A DNA stretch of 64,000 nt, taken from NCBI RefSeq assembly GCF_900148505.1, contig NZ_FRXO01000004.1, forward strand, positions 62,001-126,000, given 5' to 3'. Numbering within the stretch: the first letter of the stretch is position 1; each line of letters opens with the position of its first letter. This stretch comes from Pseudoxanthobacter soli DSM 19599 (lineage in GTDB: Bacteria; Pseudomonadota; Alphaproteobacteria; Rhizobiales; Segnochrobactraceae). Below are positions 53,227-64,000 of this stretch, in pieces. A program made the position numbers and the translations under genes. The notes beneath the pieces were generated by a model. The model was not told the origin of the DNA, ran no database searches, and was given only the letters and a program-made list of their open reading frames with translations.

Positions 53227-54276
53227 TCAGCCGTCGACCTCGGCGAACAGCGCCCGGATCGATGCCGGGTCCACGTCCTCGGTGCGCGCGGGCTGCCAGC
53301 GCGGGCGGCGGTCCTTGTCGACCAGCGCGGCGCGGACGCCTTCGACGAAGTCGTGGGAGCGGACGACGGTGCGGGTCAGGGCCAGTTCTATCGCCGTCGC
53401 GCCCGCAAGGTCGAGCGATGCGCCGCGGGTGACGGTCTCGAAGGTGACGGCGAGGCTCGTCGGCGACAGCCCGCGCAGGCTTTCAAGCGCCGCGTTCGCA
53501 AACGGCGAGCCGGATGTGGTGAGCCGGTCGATCAGGTCGGGCAGCGAGACCGCGTTTCCGAAGGTGGCGGCGATCTCCGCCTCAGCCGTTGCGATGGGGC
53601 GCGGTTCCGGTGCCGGGGCGGAAAGCCGCGCGACAGCCGACGTCGCGTCCTCGCCATCGACGAGCGCGGCTTCGAGCGCGGCCAGCCGGTCGCGGGGAAC
53701 ATAGGCGCGGCCGAGGCCGAGAGCGACCGCGTCGCCCGGCCCGATGCGCGCGCCGGTCAGGCCGAGATAGAGCCCGGCTCCCTTCGCCAGCCGCGACAGG
53801 AACCAGGTGGCGCCGACATCGGGGAAGAAGCCGATCAGCGTTTCCGGCATCGCCATCAGCGCGCCGTCGCTGACGATGCAGTGGCTGCCATGGACCGAGA
53901 CGCCCATGCCGCCGCCCATGCAGATGCCGTCGACGAGCGCCACATAGGGCTTCGGATAGGCGGCGATCCGGCGGTTGAGAGCGTATTCCTCGGCGAAGAA
54001 CGCCTCGATGTCGGAAAAGCGCCCGTCGAGGCTCGCCGCCCGCACGGCGCGGATGTCGCCGCCGGAACAGAACGCTTTGGGATGGTCCGAGCGCACCACG
54101 ACCGCACGCACTGCCGTATCGGCCTCGAAGGCCGTGAGCGCATCGTCGATACCGCGGATCATGGCGAGGTCGAGCGCGTTGAGCGCGGCCGGCCGGTCGA
54201 GCGTGATCACGCCGCTTGCACCGCGAATATCGCTGCGAATGCCCGTCGTGGCCTTGGCGCCGCCGTCATCTGCCAT
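53227..54276 (-). CDS. Enoyl-CoA hydratase/isomerase family protein, 3-hydroxyisobutyryl-CoA hydrolase-like
   Basis: 349 residues, a crotonase fold with the extended C-terminus typical of HIBYL-CoA hydrolases. Oxyanion-hole and active-site blocks: 'AFCSGGDIRAV', 'ALVDGICMGGGMGVSVHGSHCIV' and 'MAMPETLIGFFPDVGATWFLSRL'. In valine breakdown it hydrolyses 3-hydroxyisobutyryl-CoA. ATG at 54276 with a perfect AAGGAGG. Follows the MscS gene by 37 bases; no functional link. Confidence 0.9.
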   Translation of the reverse strand: MADDGGAKATTGIRSDIRGASGVITLDRPAALNALDLAMIRGIDDALTAFEADTAVRAVVVRSDHPKAFCSGGDIRAVRAASLDGRFSDIEAFFAEEYALNRRIAAYPKPYVALVDGICMGGGMGVSVHGSHCIVSDGALMAMPETLIGFFPDVGATWFLSRLAKGAGLYLGLTGARIGPGDAVALGLGRAYVPRDRLAALEAALVDGEDATSAVARLSAPAPEPRPIATAEAEIAATFGNAVSLPDLIDRLTTSGSPFANAALESLRGLSPTSLAVTFETVTRGASLDLAGATAIELALTRTVVRSHDFVEGVRAALVDKDRRPRWQPARTEDVDPASIRALFAEVDG

Positions 54277-54313
54277 GGTGGCCTCCTTCGTGCCCGCTCT
54301 CGATCGTTCGCCG

Positions 54314-56536
54314 TCAGGCCCCCGCAGCCGGGGCGTTGGCCTGCTGGACGGCAAGCGCCGTCTGTGCGACGGCGGCATCCGCCGTATCGCCACCGGCCAC
54401 CTGCACGCGCGGCACGGCGAAGCTGATGCCGTTGTCGTCGAACGTCTTTTTAATCGCGGCCAGCAGCTTGCGGCGCGCGATGAACTGGCCGCCGGGCCGC
54501 GCAACAAGCTTGATGCGGATCTGGATGCCGTAATCCCCGAACTGCTGCACGCCCTGCATCTTCGGCGGCTCGATGAGATCCGGCCCGAGTTCCGGGTCGG
54601 CGGCGAGATCCGTGCCAACGCGCTTGATCAGCTTGCGGGCCTTTTCGAGATCGGTGTCATACGTCACGACGATGGGCAGCTTCTCGATCACCCAGTCGCG
54701 GCTCATGTTCTGCACCGCGCCGAGTTCACCGAAGGGCACGGTGTAGACCGGGCCGCGGTGATGGCGCAGCTTGACGGAACGCAGGCTGAACGACTCGACG
54801 GTACCCTTGTAGCTTCCGCTCTGGATGTATTCTCCGACGCGGAAGGCGTCGTCGAGCAGGAAGAACATGCCGCTGATGATGTCCTTCACCAGCGTCTGCG
54901 CGCCGAAGCCGACGGCGACACCGACGACACCGGCACCGGCGACGAGCGGCGCGATGTCGATGCCGAACGCCGACAGTTCCATCAGCACCGCGACCACCAG
55001 CACCACGATGAACAGCACGTTGCGCAGGATCGGCAGGAGGGTCCGCAGTCTGGCCTGACGGCGGGCGAACTCGTCCCTGTCGCCGCCGGGCGCGACTTCG
55101 CGAATGTCGCCGATGCGGGCATCGATGGCGGCCTTCGAGAGCTGCCAGATCAGGTCGGCGCCGAGATAGATCACGACCGCGCTCATCAGCGAACGGACGA
55201 CGCGGGTCAGCACCGAATCGGAATCCGAGAGATCGCCCAGGTCGATGCCCCAGGCGCGCGCCACGAGCACGATGGCCGCGATGATGAGCACGCTGCGGAT
55301 GCCGCGTGCGATGAACACCGCCGTGACCCCGAGCGGAATGGTCTGGTCCGGAGACGACTTGCGGGCGACGTTCGCCACGGTCGCGCCGACGATGCGGATC
55401 GCGAACGGCAGGGCGACCACGATCAGAAGGGTGGTGAACAGCTGCAGCGCCTCGCCGACCCAGAGCACCCAGAGCGCGATGGCGGCGACGGTGAGCAGCA
55501 AGGACGCGAGCCGCCGTGCGATGCGGCTGCCCTCCGGGCGGGACGGCCGCCGCCAGATCGCTTCGATCGCGATCGCGAGCAGGCCGAGGCCGAGCACATA
55601 GGCATCGAGCTGCTGGGACGCGAACGGCACACCGGCGGTGTGCAGCGCGCCGAGCGTGACGATGCCGAACACGAGCCAGCCGACGAACACGACGATGCGC
55701 CGCTGCCAGAACAGGGCGCTGGCGTCGTCGACCGGCACGACGCGGGCAGCGCCCTGCGCCGGGTCTGGGCTGAGCAGCATCTCGGTCAGCGCCAGCGTGA
55801 AGCGCACCACCACCACGGCACCGAAATAGCCCGACAGGATGCTTTCCAGCACATGGGGCGGATCGGTGAGGACGAAGGTGAGCATGCCGGCGAGGGTGAA
55901 CAGGATCAGCCCGCCGATGCGCCGCATAAGCCTGAGGGCGACCGACAGCCAGCGATCGAGGTCGCTACCCGACCGGGCGATGGAGTCCGTGTCGATTCGG
56001 TACCGGGTCAGGACCAGCCGTGCGACGGCTTCCGCGATCGCGCCAGCGGCGAACGGCGTGACCACGATGAGGAAGAGCATGAGCGGCCCGACGCGGGCGG
56101 CGGCCGACGAGATCACCAGGAGCCCGGCCGCGATATCGCGCGGCCACGTATCGACGGCGCTGGAGATCGCCAGATAGTGCAGGCGAAGCCGCCGCAGGCG
56201 CTCGGACACCAGGTCACCGACGGGGGATTCCTGCGCGGCCGGCTGTACGACGGTTGCGGGCGTCGCGGCGACCGTCTGTTCGATCCAGGCTTTTACCTTG
56301 GGATCGGCGAGAAGCCGCATCAGTTCGGTGACTTCCTGCGGTGGCTCGGTCGCCGTTGCCGGCTGCGCTGGCGCCGCGCTGGCGGAATCGGCCAGCTGGA
56401 TCGCGGCATCGGCCGCGAGCGCCGGCCTCAGGCCGAAGAAAGCCAGCATCGCGACCGTGAAGACGGCCAGCACCAGTCCGGTAAGATGGAATCGCGCCGG
56501 CACTTCCCCGCCCCCGTCGGACTTTTCGATCCGCAT
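54314..56536 (-). CDS. MscS family mechanosensitive ion channel (large)
   Basis: 740 residues. An N-terminal signal or anchor (residues 18-42) precedes a periplasmic/helical region and about ten membrane segments. The conserved MscS domain lies at about 490-690: 'VGFGAQTLVKDIISGMFFLLDDAFRVGEYIQSG', 'GTVESFSLRSVKLRHHRGPVYTVPFGEL' and 'NMSRDW'. Opens under membrane tension to release solutes. Size resembles YbdG/YnaI-type relatives with extra helices rather than minimal MscS. Confidence 0.92.
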   Translation of the reverse strand: MRIEKSDGGGEVPARFHLTGLVLAVFTVAMLAFFGLRPALAADAAIQLADSASAAPAQPATATEPPQEVTELMRLLADPKVKAWIEQTVAATPATVVQPAAQESPVGDLVSERLRRLRLHYLAISSAVDTWPRDIAAGLLVISSAAARVGPLMLFLIVVTPFAAGAIAEAVARLVLTRYRIDTDSIARSGSDLDRWLSVALRLMRRIGGLILFTLAGMLTFVLTDPPHVLESILSGYFGAVVVVRFTLALTEMLLSPDPAQGAARVVPVDDASALFWQRRIVVFVGWLVFGIVTLGALHTAGVPFASQQLDAYVLGLGLLAIAIEAIWRRPSRPEGSRIARRLASLLLTVAAIALWVLWVGEALQLFTTLLIVVALPFAIRIVGATVANVARKSSPDQTIPLGVTAVFIARGIRSVLIIAAIVLVARAWGIDLGDLSDSDSVLTRVVRSLMSAVVIYLGADLIWQLSKAAIDARIGDIREVAPGGDRDEFARRQARLRTLLPILRNVLFIVVLVVAVLMELSAFGIDIAPLVAGAGVVGVAVGFGAQTLVKDIISGMFFLLDDAFRVGEYIQSGSYKGTVESFSLRSVKLRHHRGPVYTVPFGELGAVQNMSRDWVIEKLPIVVTYDTDLEKARKLIKRVGTDLAADPELGPDLIEPPKMQGVQQFGDYGIQIRIKLVARPGGQFIARRKLLAAIKKTFDDNGISFAVPRVQVAGGDTADAAVAQTALAVQQANAPAAGA

Positions 56537-56611
56537 GAAAATCCTTGAGCGTGATAGCGGATCCGGGGTGCCTGCGGTAGTGGCGGCGCCTGTGGCACAA
56601 GCGCAGCGCCG

Positions 56612-57136
56612 TCAGGCGCCGTGGTGCAGCGGGTGATAGCGCCGGCCGAAATAGACGAGGCCGGACGCGGCCGGGCTGTGGCGGATGGCGAGAACCTCCG
56701 CGAACAGCACGCGGTGGGTGCCGACGTCCGACATCGAGGCGACCCGGCAATCGAACGAGACGGCTGCGTCGTCGAGTGCCGGCGCGCCGGTGACGAGCCG
56801 CGACCATGAACCGGCCGAGAAGCGTTGTTCCGCCGGCACCTTGCCGCCGAACACGGCGGACAGCGCCTCATGCTCGTGGGTGAGGGTGTTGACGCACAGC
56901 ACCCCGTTGGCGGCAATCGCCGGGAAAGCGGAGGACGACCGGTTGAGGCAGACGAGGAGGGTCGGCGGCGTGTCCGTCACGCTGCACACAGCCGAGGCCG
57001 TGAAGCCCGCGCGACCGTGGGGACCGTCCGTCGTGACGATGCTGACAGCCGCGCCGAGGCTCGCCATCGCGTCACGGAACGCCTCCCTGCCGACGGTCTC
57101 GGCCGGCTGAAACCCGTGGGGCATGGGCATGTTCAT
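56612..57136 (-). CDS. rutF: Flavin reductase of the pyrimidine monooxygenase
   Basis: 174 residues, flavin reductase-like split-barrel domain. '[49 protein letters not shown]' and 'YHPLHHGA' at the end are typical. It supplies reduced FMN to RutA. ATG at 57136 has GGAGG upstream. An 86-base gap separates it from rutD, wider than elsewhere in the unit and AT-rich, but the orientation fits one operon. Confidence 0.93.
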   Translation of the reverse strand: MNMPMPHGFQPAETVGREAFRDAMASLGAAVSIVTTDGPHGRAGFTASAVCSVTDTPPTLLVCLNRSSSAFPAIAANGVLCVNTLTHEHEALSAVFGGKVPAEQRFSAGSWSRLVTGAPALDDAAVSFDCRVASMSDVGTHRVLFAEVLAIRHSPAASGLVYFGRRYHPLHHGA

Positions 57137-57222
57137 CGTCGCCTCCTGGAGGGAAGGTAAGCGGTCTGTTGCGGCGTCTTTCAGATTAAAACTTTTATAA
57201 ATCAATATATTGAACCAGAAAT

Positions 57223-58050
57223 CTACATCGATTTATCAGGTGCGGAAAGCCTGTTCGCAACGCGTTCGCTCAGCAGGAAATCGAGCACGGCTTCATTGAA
57301 GGGGGCGGGATCGACGACGGAAAAGCCGTGGCCGCCCTCTGCCACCACCTCGAGGCGGGCGTTCGGCAGGCCGGCGGCCAGCCGCTCCGAGCACAGCCAT
57401 GGCACCAGCACGTCGTCGCGCGCGGCCATGACGAGGCACGGCGTTTCGATCTCGCCGAGGCGGTCCGAGACATCGAACGACATCAGTGCGTCGATGCGCT
57501 TCAGGATGGTGTCCGTGCCCTGGAAATGCGCGATGCCGTGGGCTTCCTCCTCGGCGACGCGCGCGGCGTTTCGGGAGAGCCACCAGGACGGATAGAGGAA
57601 GATCGGCTGCGCGGCGACATAGGCTTCGATTCCGGATTTCAGCAGCAGCTCCCGGCGCGCCGCGAAGCAGCGGCCGGTGTGCGCATCGGCCTTCGCCCAG
57701 GCGTTGACGAGCACGAGGCCGGAGACCCGCCCGGGCGCCTTCAGCGCCAGATCGAGCCCGACGAGGCCACCGAGCGCATGGCCGAGAACCGCGGCGCGTT
57801 CGATGCCGGCGTCGTCGAGGATCGCCAGCACGTCGTCGGCCATGTCACCGATGCGGTAGCCGGCGGCGAGCGGGCGCGCGTTGGACCCGGTGCCGGCATG
57901 GTCGTAGACGATGACCCGAAGCCGCCCGGCCAGCGCCTCGATCTGCGGCTTCCAGAACGCGGCGGTGCCGCCGAGGCCGGCTGACAGGACGACCGTGCCC
58001 GCATCCGAATGGTCCGCCCCGAGGACGGTGTAGCTGAGGCAGGCGGACAT
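57223..58050 (-). CDS. rutD: RutD, alpha/beta-hydrolase of pyrimidine degradation
   Basis: 275 residues. '[20 protein letters not shown]', '[12 protein letters not shown]', '[17 protein letters not shown]' and '[22 protein letters not shown]' match RutD. The nucleophile elbow reads GHALGG, with Ala where hydrolases have Ser; I recall this from E. coli RutD as well, so it is a family trait. Thought to accelerate the removal of aminoacrylate/carbamate intermediates. Confidence 0.93.
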   Translation of the reverse strand: MSACLSYTVLGADHSDAGTVVLSAGLGGTAAFWKPQIEALAGRLRVIVYDHAGTGSNARPLAAGYRIGDMADDVLAILDDAGIERAAVLGHALGGLVGLDLALKAPGRVSGLVLVNAWAKADAHTGRCFAARRELLLKSGIEAYVAAQPIFLYPSWWLSRNAARVAEEEAHGIAHFQGTDTILKRIDALMSFDVSDRLGEIETPCLVMAARDDVLVPWLCSERLAAGLPNARLEVVAEGGHGFSVVDPAPFNEAVLDFLLSERVANRLSAPDKSM

Positions 58051-58144
58051 GGCGTGTCGTTCTCCCGGCGCGTGGGCGGAGCGTTTCAGCGAAACGGCAT
58101 GCGGGGCGCCTTGGGCGGATGCTGGATCGGGCTTTGGATTTCAG

Positions 58145-58194
58145 GCGGCGTGCCTTCTGCCGGACGATGCCGGGCGGCGAGCCCGGCACGCCGC
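58145..58194 (-). terminator. Stem-loop between rutC and rutD
   Basis: GCGGCGTGCC and GGCACGCCGC (10 bp) around a longer loop containing a smaller hairpin. No T-run. Likely an mRNA processing or stability element in the 150-base rutC-rutD gap. Confidence 0.5.
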
Positions 58195-58200
58195 GGAGGA

Positions 58201-58593
58201 TCAGGCCTTCGTCCCGACGTGGGCGATGGTGGCGATCTCGACCAGCGCGTCGGGCTTCACGAGGCCGCACTGGATGCAGAACCGGGCGGGCTTGTCGCCG
58301 GGGAAATAGTCGGCATAGGCCTTGTTGACCGCGCCGTAGTTCGCCCAGTCGGTGATGAAGATGGAGTTGAAGGTGACGTCGGCCATGGTGCCGCCGGCCG
58401 CCTCGATCACGCCCTTGATGGTTTCGAGGACGTGGCGCGTCTGTGCCTCGGCGTCGCCGACGTGAACGACGTTGTTCTCCTTGTCGAACGGCAGCGTGCC
58501 GGCGACGTAGACGATGCCGTCGGCGAGGGCGCCGGGGGAATAGGGCGCGAGCGGCTTGCCGGAGCCCGGCGGAATGATCGGGGTGAAAGGCAT
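58201..58593 (-). CDS. rutC: RutC, Rid-family aminoacrylate peracid reductase/deaminase
   Basis: 130 residues, YjgF/Rid fold. '[24 protein letters not shown]' and '[26 protein letters not shown]' (with the invariant Arg of the ligand site) are typical. Acts on 3-aminoacrylate in the rut pathway. ATG at 58593 opens the family N-terminus [10 protein letters not shown]. Confidence 0.94.
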   Translation of the reverse strand: MPFTPIIPPGSGKPLAPYSPGALADGIVYVAGTLPFDKENNVVHVGDAEAQTRHVLETIKGVIEAAGGTMADVTFNSIFITDWANYGAVNKAYADYFPGDKPARFCIQCGLVKPDALVEIATIAHVGTKA

Positions 58594-58636
58594 GGGACTG
58601 TTCCGTCGTTCTTGAGGGGCGAGGCGAGGAGGAAGG

Positions 58637-59400
58637 TCAGGCCTTGTCGGTCGGCGAGGCTTCCGCTGGCGGGCGCTGCGAGATGGTCCCGCAGAAATCC
58701 GCGACGGTGGAGACCCAGCCGAAGAACGTCTCGATATTGTAGATGGCGGCCTGCTGGGCGAAGGGCGGACCGGCCTGATGGGTGGCGTCTTCCAGCACCA
58801 CGCCGAAATATTCGAGGTGGAAGGCGTCGCGCAGCGAGGATTCCACGCAGACATTGGTGGCGATGCCGACAAACACCAGATTGCGGATGCCGCGGGCGCG
58901 CAGGAAGCTGTCGATGCCGGTGTTGAAGAAGCCGCTGTACCGTATCTTGGGAATGAGGAAATCGCCCTCCTGAGGGGCGAGTTCGTCGACCAGCGCGTAA
59001 TCCCATCCGCCCTTGGACAGGAGCGAGCCGGCAAGTTCCGGCCGCTTGCGCATCGTCTTCAGCGCGTTGGACTTGTAGTAGTTCGGAGAACCCGGCCCGC
59101 CGGCCTCGGCATAGTTCCTGTCCCAGCCGTTCTGGAAGAAGATGACCGGAATGCCGGCGGCGCGGGCGGCTTCGATCGTGGTCCGGATGTTGGCGATCAC
59201 GGACTTGGCGCCGGAGATGTCGAAACCGGCGATGTCGAGATAGCCGCCTTCGGAGGCATAGGCGTTCTGCATGTCGACGACGATGACCGCCGTCTCGGAC
59301 GGGTTGAGCCGGAGCGGTTCCGGACGAGCGGGCAGGGTGACGGCGGCGCCCTCGGGGCCGGCCGGGGCGTAGCCGGAAACGGCGATCTCGGCTTCGGCCA

Positions 59401-59401
<1 letters not shown>
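58637..59401 (-). CDS. rutB: RutB, ureidoacrylate amidohydrolase
   Basis: 254 residues, isochorismatase-like hydrolase. '[19 protein letters not shown]' carries the catalytic Asp, '[15 protein letters not shown]' the nucleophile Cys, with the Lys expected in '[12 protein letters not shown]'. Hydrolyses ureidoacrylate peracid to carbamate and aminoacrylate peracid. The start ATG overlaps the rutA stop in TGATG. Confidence 0.94.
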
Positions 59402-60504
<1,103 letters not shown>

Positions 60505-60660
60505 GGCTGACCTCCGGTCATGTGTTGTTTCGACCCCGGCCAGCCCCGCTTCGGGTGGCCGGATTTATAAATGCATGCGTCGTGCCAACGTCAATTCTAT
60601 TGAAATTACAAAGGCATGGATGGAGACGCATCCGCCTCTCAACATCAATCAGTGCATATT

Positions 60661-60676
60661 TTGACCAGATGATCAA
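60661..60676. promoter_or_regulatory. RutR-type operator upstream of rutA
   Basis: TTGACCAGATGATCAA fits the RutR consensus TTGACCANNTGGTCAA with one substitution (A for G at 60672). Centred about 165 bases before rutA and 215 before glcB, in the 379-base gap 60505-60883, in which I see no gene. RutR senses uracil/thymine; its own gene is not in this window. Confidence 0.75.
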
Positions 60677-60883
60677 ATCCATGCTCTTCAGAGAGGCAGC
60701 AAGGACCAACGCGATGCACAAGGACCGAGCGTTCCGGTCCCACCACTTTCTCCAGTGCGGAAACAATCTTCCCGCATTCCGTGCGGTTCTGCATCGGCCA
60801 TTTCTCCCGTATGCAATGCGCGCATTCTAACCGATGCTGGGGCCGGCCGCAGGGCGGATCGGACGAGAGCGGGAGCGGACAAC

Positions 60884-63055
60884 ATGGATACGGTGCGTGC
60901 GAGCGGGTTGACGATCGATCGCGGCCTGTTCGATTTCGTGGCCGGCGAGGTCGTGCCGGGCACCGGCCTCACGCCGGAGGCATTCTGGGAGGGCTTCGCC
61001 GCGATCGTGCGCGACCTGGCGCCGCGCACGCGGTCGCTGCTGGCGACCCGCGACGATCTCCAGTCCCGCATCGATGCCTGGCACCGGGCCCATCCGGGGG
61101 CGCCGTCTGACCAGGCCGCCTACGAGGCGTTCCTGACCGAGATCGGCTATCTGCGTCCCGCGCCGGCCGCCTTCCAGATCCGCACGGTGAACGTCGATGC
61201 CGAGATCGCCGGGATCGCCGGGCCGCAGCTCGTCGTGCCGGCCTCCAACGCACGGTACGCGCTGAACGCGGCCAACGCGCGCTGGGGCAGCCTCTATGAC
61301 GCGCTTTACGGCACGGACGCCATTCCCGTCGAGCCCGGCACCCGCAAGGCCGGCTATGATCCGGAGCGCGGCGCGGCGGTGATCGCCCGCGCCAACCAGT
61401 TCCTCGACGAGGCGGTCCCGCTCGCCGGCGCCAGCCACGCCGATGCCACGGGCTATCGGGTCGTCGAGGGCGAACTCGTGGTCGATCTTGCCGGCGGCGG
61501 TACCGCCGGCCTCGTCCACGTCGCCCAGTTCGCGGGCTATACCGGCACGGCGGACGCGCCGTCGTCGGTGCTGCTGGCGCACAACGGCCTGCACATCGAG
61601 ATCGTGATCGACCGCACCAGCCGGATCGGCCGCGACCGCCCGTCCGGCGTCAGCGACGTCGTGATCGAGGCGGCGATCACCGCCATCGTCGATCTGGAGG
61701 ATTCGGTCGCCGCCGTCGACGCGAGCGACAAGATCGAGGTCTACCGCAACTGGCTGGGCCTGATGAAGGGCGATCTGGAGGCGTCGTTCGAGAAGGGCGG
61801 CAGGACGGAAGTCCGCACGCTCCACCCCGACCGCACCTATCACACCGGCTCCGGCGGAACGCTGACCTTGCCCGGCCGCAGCCTGATGCTGATCCGCAAT
61901 GTCGGCCATCACATGATGACGGACGCGGTGCGCGACGAGGACGGCCGGGACATTCCGGAAGGCATCCTCGATGCCGCCGTCACCTCGCTGATCGCGCTGC
62001 ACGACCTGCGGGGCAACGGACGCTACCGCAACAGCCGCGAGGGCTCCGTCTACATCGTCAAGCCGAAGATGCACGGCCCCGACGAGGTTGCGCTCACCAA
62101 CGAGCTGTTCGGCCGGGTGGAAGACCTGATCGGCGCGCCGCGCTTCACGCTGAAGCTCGGCATCATGGACGAGGAAAGGCGGACGTCCGCGAACCTCGCC
62201 GCCTGCATCGCGGCGGCGGCGGACAGGGTCGTGTTCATCAACACCGGCTTCCTCGACCGCACCGGCGACGAGATCCACACCTCGATGGAAGCCGGCCCGG
62301 TGGTGCGCAAGAACGACATGAAGTCGACCACCTGGATCGACGCCTACGAGCGCAACAATGTCGATGTCGGCCTTGCCTGCGGGCTGCCCGGCCGCGCCCA
62401 GATCGGCAAGGGCATGTGGGCGGCGCCCGATCTGATGGCGGACATGCTGAAGGCCAAGATCGGCCACCCCAATGCCGGCGCCAACACCGCCTGGGTGCCG
62501 TCGCCGACGGCGGCGACGCTGCACGCCACCCATTATCATCAGGTCGACGTGCGCGCCCGGCAGAAGGAGATCGCCTCCCGCGCGCCGGCCCGGCTTTCCG
62601 ACATCCTGACCATCCCGCTCGCGCAGTCGAACTTCGCGCCCGCCGACGTCCAGCAGGAACTCGACAACAATCTGCAGGGGCTGCTCGGCTACGTCGTCCG
62701 CTGGATCGACCAGGGCGTCGGCTGCTCGAAGATCCCGGATATCCACGATGTCGGGCTGATGGAGGACCGCGCGACGCTGCGTATTTCGAGCCAGCACGTC
62801 GCGAACTGGCTGCGCCACGGCGTCGTGACCCGCGAGCAGGTCGCGGCGACGCTGCGCAGGATGGCCGAAGTGGTCGATCGCCAGAATGCGGGCGATCCGC
62901 TATATGTGCCAATGGCGCCCGGCTTCGACGGACCGGCGTTCCACGCCGCAGAGGATCTGGTGTTCGAGGGCTGCGCCCAGCCGAACGGCTACACCGAGTT
63001 CATCCTGCATGCGCGCCGCCGCGAGGCGAAGGCCAAGGCCGGCGCCGCCGCCTGA
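60884..63055 (+). CDS. glcB: Malate synthase G
   Basis: 723 residues, the length of the G isoform. '[26 protein letters not shown]', '[16 protein letters not shown]' and '[19 protein letters not shown]' are diagnostic, '[13 protein letters not shown]' and 'ATHYHQVDV' follow. Condenses glyoxylate with acetyl-CoA to malate, letting the cell use C2 compounds and glyoxylate from purine breakdown. ATG at 60884 with GGGAG; the frame is open upstream to 60755 but begins poorly. Divergent from rutA. Confidence 0.96.
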   Translation: MDTVRASGLTIDRGLFDFVAGEVVPGTGLTPEAFWEGFAAIVRDLAPRTRSLLATRDDLQSRIDAWHRAHPGAPSDQAAYEAFLTEIGYLRPAPAAFQIRTVNVDAEIAGIAGPQLVVPASNARYALNAANARWGSLYDALYGTDAIPVEPGTRKAGYDPERGAAVIARANQFLDEAVPLAGASHADATGYRVVEGELVVDLAGGGTAGLVHVAQFAGYTGTADAPSSVLLAHNGLHIEIVIDRTSRIGRDRPSGVSDVVIEAAITAIVDLEDSVAAVDASDKIEVYRNWLGLMKGDLEASFEKGGRTEVRTLHPDRTYHTGSGGTLTLPGRSLMLIRNVGHHMMTDAVRDEDGRDIPEGILDAAVTSLIALHDLRGNGRYRNSREGSVYIVKPKMHGPDEVALTNELFGRVEDLIGAPRFTLKLGIMDEERRTSANLAACIAAAADRVVFINTGFLDRTGDEIHTSMEAGPVVRKNDMKSTTWIDAYERNNVDVGLACGLPGRAQIGKGMWAAPDLMADMLKAKIGHPNAGANTAWVPSPTAATLHATHYHQVDVRARQKEIASRAPARLSDILTIPLAQSNFAPADVQQELDNNLQGLLGYVVRWIDQGVGCSKIPDIHDVGLMEDRATLRISSQHVANWLRHGVVTREQVAATLRRMAEVVDRQNAGDPLYVPMAPGFDGPAFHAAEDLVFEGCAQPNGYTEFILHARRREAKAKAGAAA

Positions 63056-63092
63056 GGCTCGACCGTCTCTTTTTCAGCTTCTGCGCCTGATA

Positions 63093-63119
63093 GCGCCGCC
63101 GCATTCGTTGCGGCGGCGC
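63093..63119 (+). terminator. Stem-loop terminator after glcB
   Basis: GCGCCGCCGCA and TGCGGCGGCGC (11-bp perfect stem) with a five-base loop, 38 bases after the stop. T-rich tail is short (CCTGTTTCC). The rest of the gap to cysQ (63120-63328) is AT-richer and shows no gene. Confidence 0.75.
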
Positions 63120-63328
63120 GCCTGTTTCCGGCCTGCCGCGAGCCGACGGTGCAATCGGCGGAAAGGGATGCTCCAATCCGGCGTTTCAACGGAATGATAT
63201 TGCTTCATTCGCAAGTGCGGCTGCTCTACAGACGTGCGCTGCAGATTGCATTTATTAGAATGCGATTGCGCGCCATCGCGGTATGAGTCGATTTTCGTCT
63301 CGTGCCGGTGCAAGGAACCCCGCCGATC

Positions 63329-64000
63329 ATGTCGCAAGTCCGCGTCGATGCCGCAGCCATCCTGCCGCAACTGCTCGATCTGTCGTTGCAGGCGGGACGG
63401 GAAATTCTGGACGTCTACGCCAAGGGATGCTCGGTCAGCCACAAGGCGGATTCCTCGCCGGTGACAATTGCGGACCAGCGCGCCGAGGCCGTGATCCTCG
63501 CGGGTCTCGCGAAGATCGCGCCGGACGTTCCGGTGGTCGCTGAAGAGGAGTGCGCCGCCGGGCGCATGCCGCCCCATGGCGCGCTGTTCTTCCTGGTCGA
63601 CCCGCTCGACGGCACCAAGGAATTCCTGTCGCGCAACGGCGAGTTCACCGTGAACATCGCGCTGGTGGACGCGGGCGTGCCAGTCGCCGGCGTGGTCTAT
63701 GCGCCGGTGATCGGCGTGATCTACGCGGGCTACGGGCACGGCGACGAGGCGGTTGCCTTCAAGGCGAAGGTCGAAGGCGGCGTGATCGGACCGCAGAGCC
63801 CGATCGCGGTGCGGTCGGCCCCGGCCGAAGGCCTCGCTGCCATCGGCAGCCGGTCCCATGGTGCCAAGGAAACCGGAGACTGGCTCGAGCGCTTCCGGGT
63901 CGACACGTTCGTTTCCGCCGGATCGTCGCTGAAGTTCTGCCTCGTCGCCGAGGGCAAAGCGGACATCTATCCGCGCCTTGGCCGCACGATGGAGTGGGAT
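63329..64000 (+). CDS. cysQ: 3'(2'),5'-bisphosphate nucleotidase CysQ (3' end cut by window)
   Basis: 224 codons are visible from ATG at 63329, open to the window edge. 'HKADSSPVTIADQRAEAVIL', 'VVAEEECAAG', 'FLVDPLDGTKEFLSRNGEFTVNIALV' and 'KADIYPRLGRTMEWD' are the CysQ landmarks of the inositol-phosphatase superfamily. Hydrolyses PAP/PAPS to AMP/APS, needed in sulfate assimilation, and lithium-sensitive in known members. About 40 residues remain beyond the edge. Confidence 0.93.
   Translation, partial: MSQVRVDAAAILPQLLDLSLQAGREILDVYAKGCSVSHKADSSPVTIADQRAEAVILAGLAKIAPDVPVVAEEECAAGRMPPHGALFFLVDPLDGTKEFLSRNGEFTVNIALVDAGVPVAGVVYAPVIGVIYAGYGHGDEAVAFKAKVEGGVIGPQSPIAVRSAPAEGLAAIGSRSHGAKETGDWLERFRVDTFVSAGSSLKFCLVAEGKADIYPRLGRTMEWD

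Noticed and set aside
53975-56548. 857-codon plus-strand frame
   Set aside because: Antisense to the MscS gene; low-complexity Asp/Arg/His residues typical of a GC-skewed shadow.

Overview
The window is a high-GC, densely coded chromosomal segment of an alphaproteobacterium, most likely a free-living or plant/soil-associated Hyphomicrobiales (Rhizobiales). That placement rests on gene content: several ABC sugar/polyamine-type uptake systems with LacI, DeoR and LysR regulators, a DUF3008 small protein, a rut pyrimidine-degradation operon with a RutR-like operator, PCu(A)C copper chaperone, malate synthase G, and short palindromic mosaic repeats between genes. No rRNA, tRNA, CRISPR array, transposase or prophage gene was seen.

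Layout. 1-3000: a minus-strand operon (GMC oxidoreductase, small helical protein, metallo-beta-lactamase-fold lactonase-like hydrolase) behind a perfect FadR/GntR-type palindrome. 3182-4237: zinc alcohol dehydrogenase with its own terminator. 4238-5148: gene-free, with two copies of a ~117-bp repeat and an orphan promoter/palindrome. 5149-10425: a complete binding-protein ABC importer with a LacI regulator at its 3' end. 10756-13563: ferredoxin reductase, VOC protein and a GcvA-like LysR regulator. 13661-23215: a carbohydrate/polyol locus with a four-gene ABC importer, an SDR dehydrogenase, a DeoR regulator, a BtpA/SgcQ-family protein, an FGGY kinase and a HAD phosphatase. 23250-26071: DUF3008, HAD phosphatase, metallophosphoesterase, inositol-monophosphatase-family enzyme. 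26549-32131: exported SH3b protein, rhodanese, MFS carrier, LysR regulator divergent from a TDT/SLAC1-type anion transporter, nitroreductase. 32410-35007: a translationally coupled DUF6502-DUF5666 pair and a MaoC hydratase. 35209-42791: MASE1-PAS-GGDEF-EAL c-di-GMP protein, glucose-6-phosphate dehydrogenase, M3 peptidase.

42987-44360 is the outlier: a lone, AT-richer gene for a calpain-family cysteine protease in which the usual catalytic Asn of the NPWG motif is His. 44785-46435 follows with a DHRS6-like SDR plus fumarylacetoacetase-family hydrolase, a pair known from non-phosphorylative deoxysugar catabolism. 46589-47762 holds two copper-related exported or membrane proteins. 47900-52534 is a BMP-type nucleoside ABC importer. 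53227-56536 holds a 3-hydroxyisobutyryl-CoA hydrolase-like protein and an MscS channel. 56612-60504 is rutABCDF (without rutE or rutG). 60884-63055 is malate synthase G, and the window ends inside cysQ.

Functional thread: the region is mostly scavenging and carbon/nitrogen catabolism. Nucleoside import and pyrimidine ring opening lie next to each other; the ABC/DeoR/SDR/kinase cluster looks like one inducible polyol or sugar pathway whose substrate cannot be read from sequence. The best candidates for something undescribed are the calpain-like orphan, the BtpA-FGGY-HAD pathway, the DUF6502-DUF5666 pair and the family of mosaic repeats.
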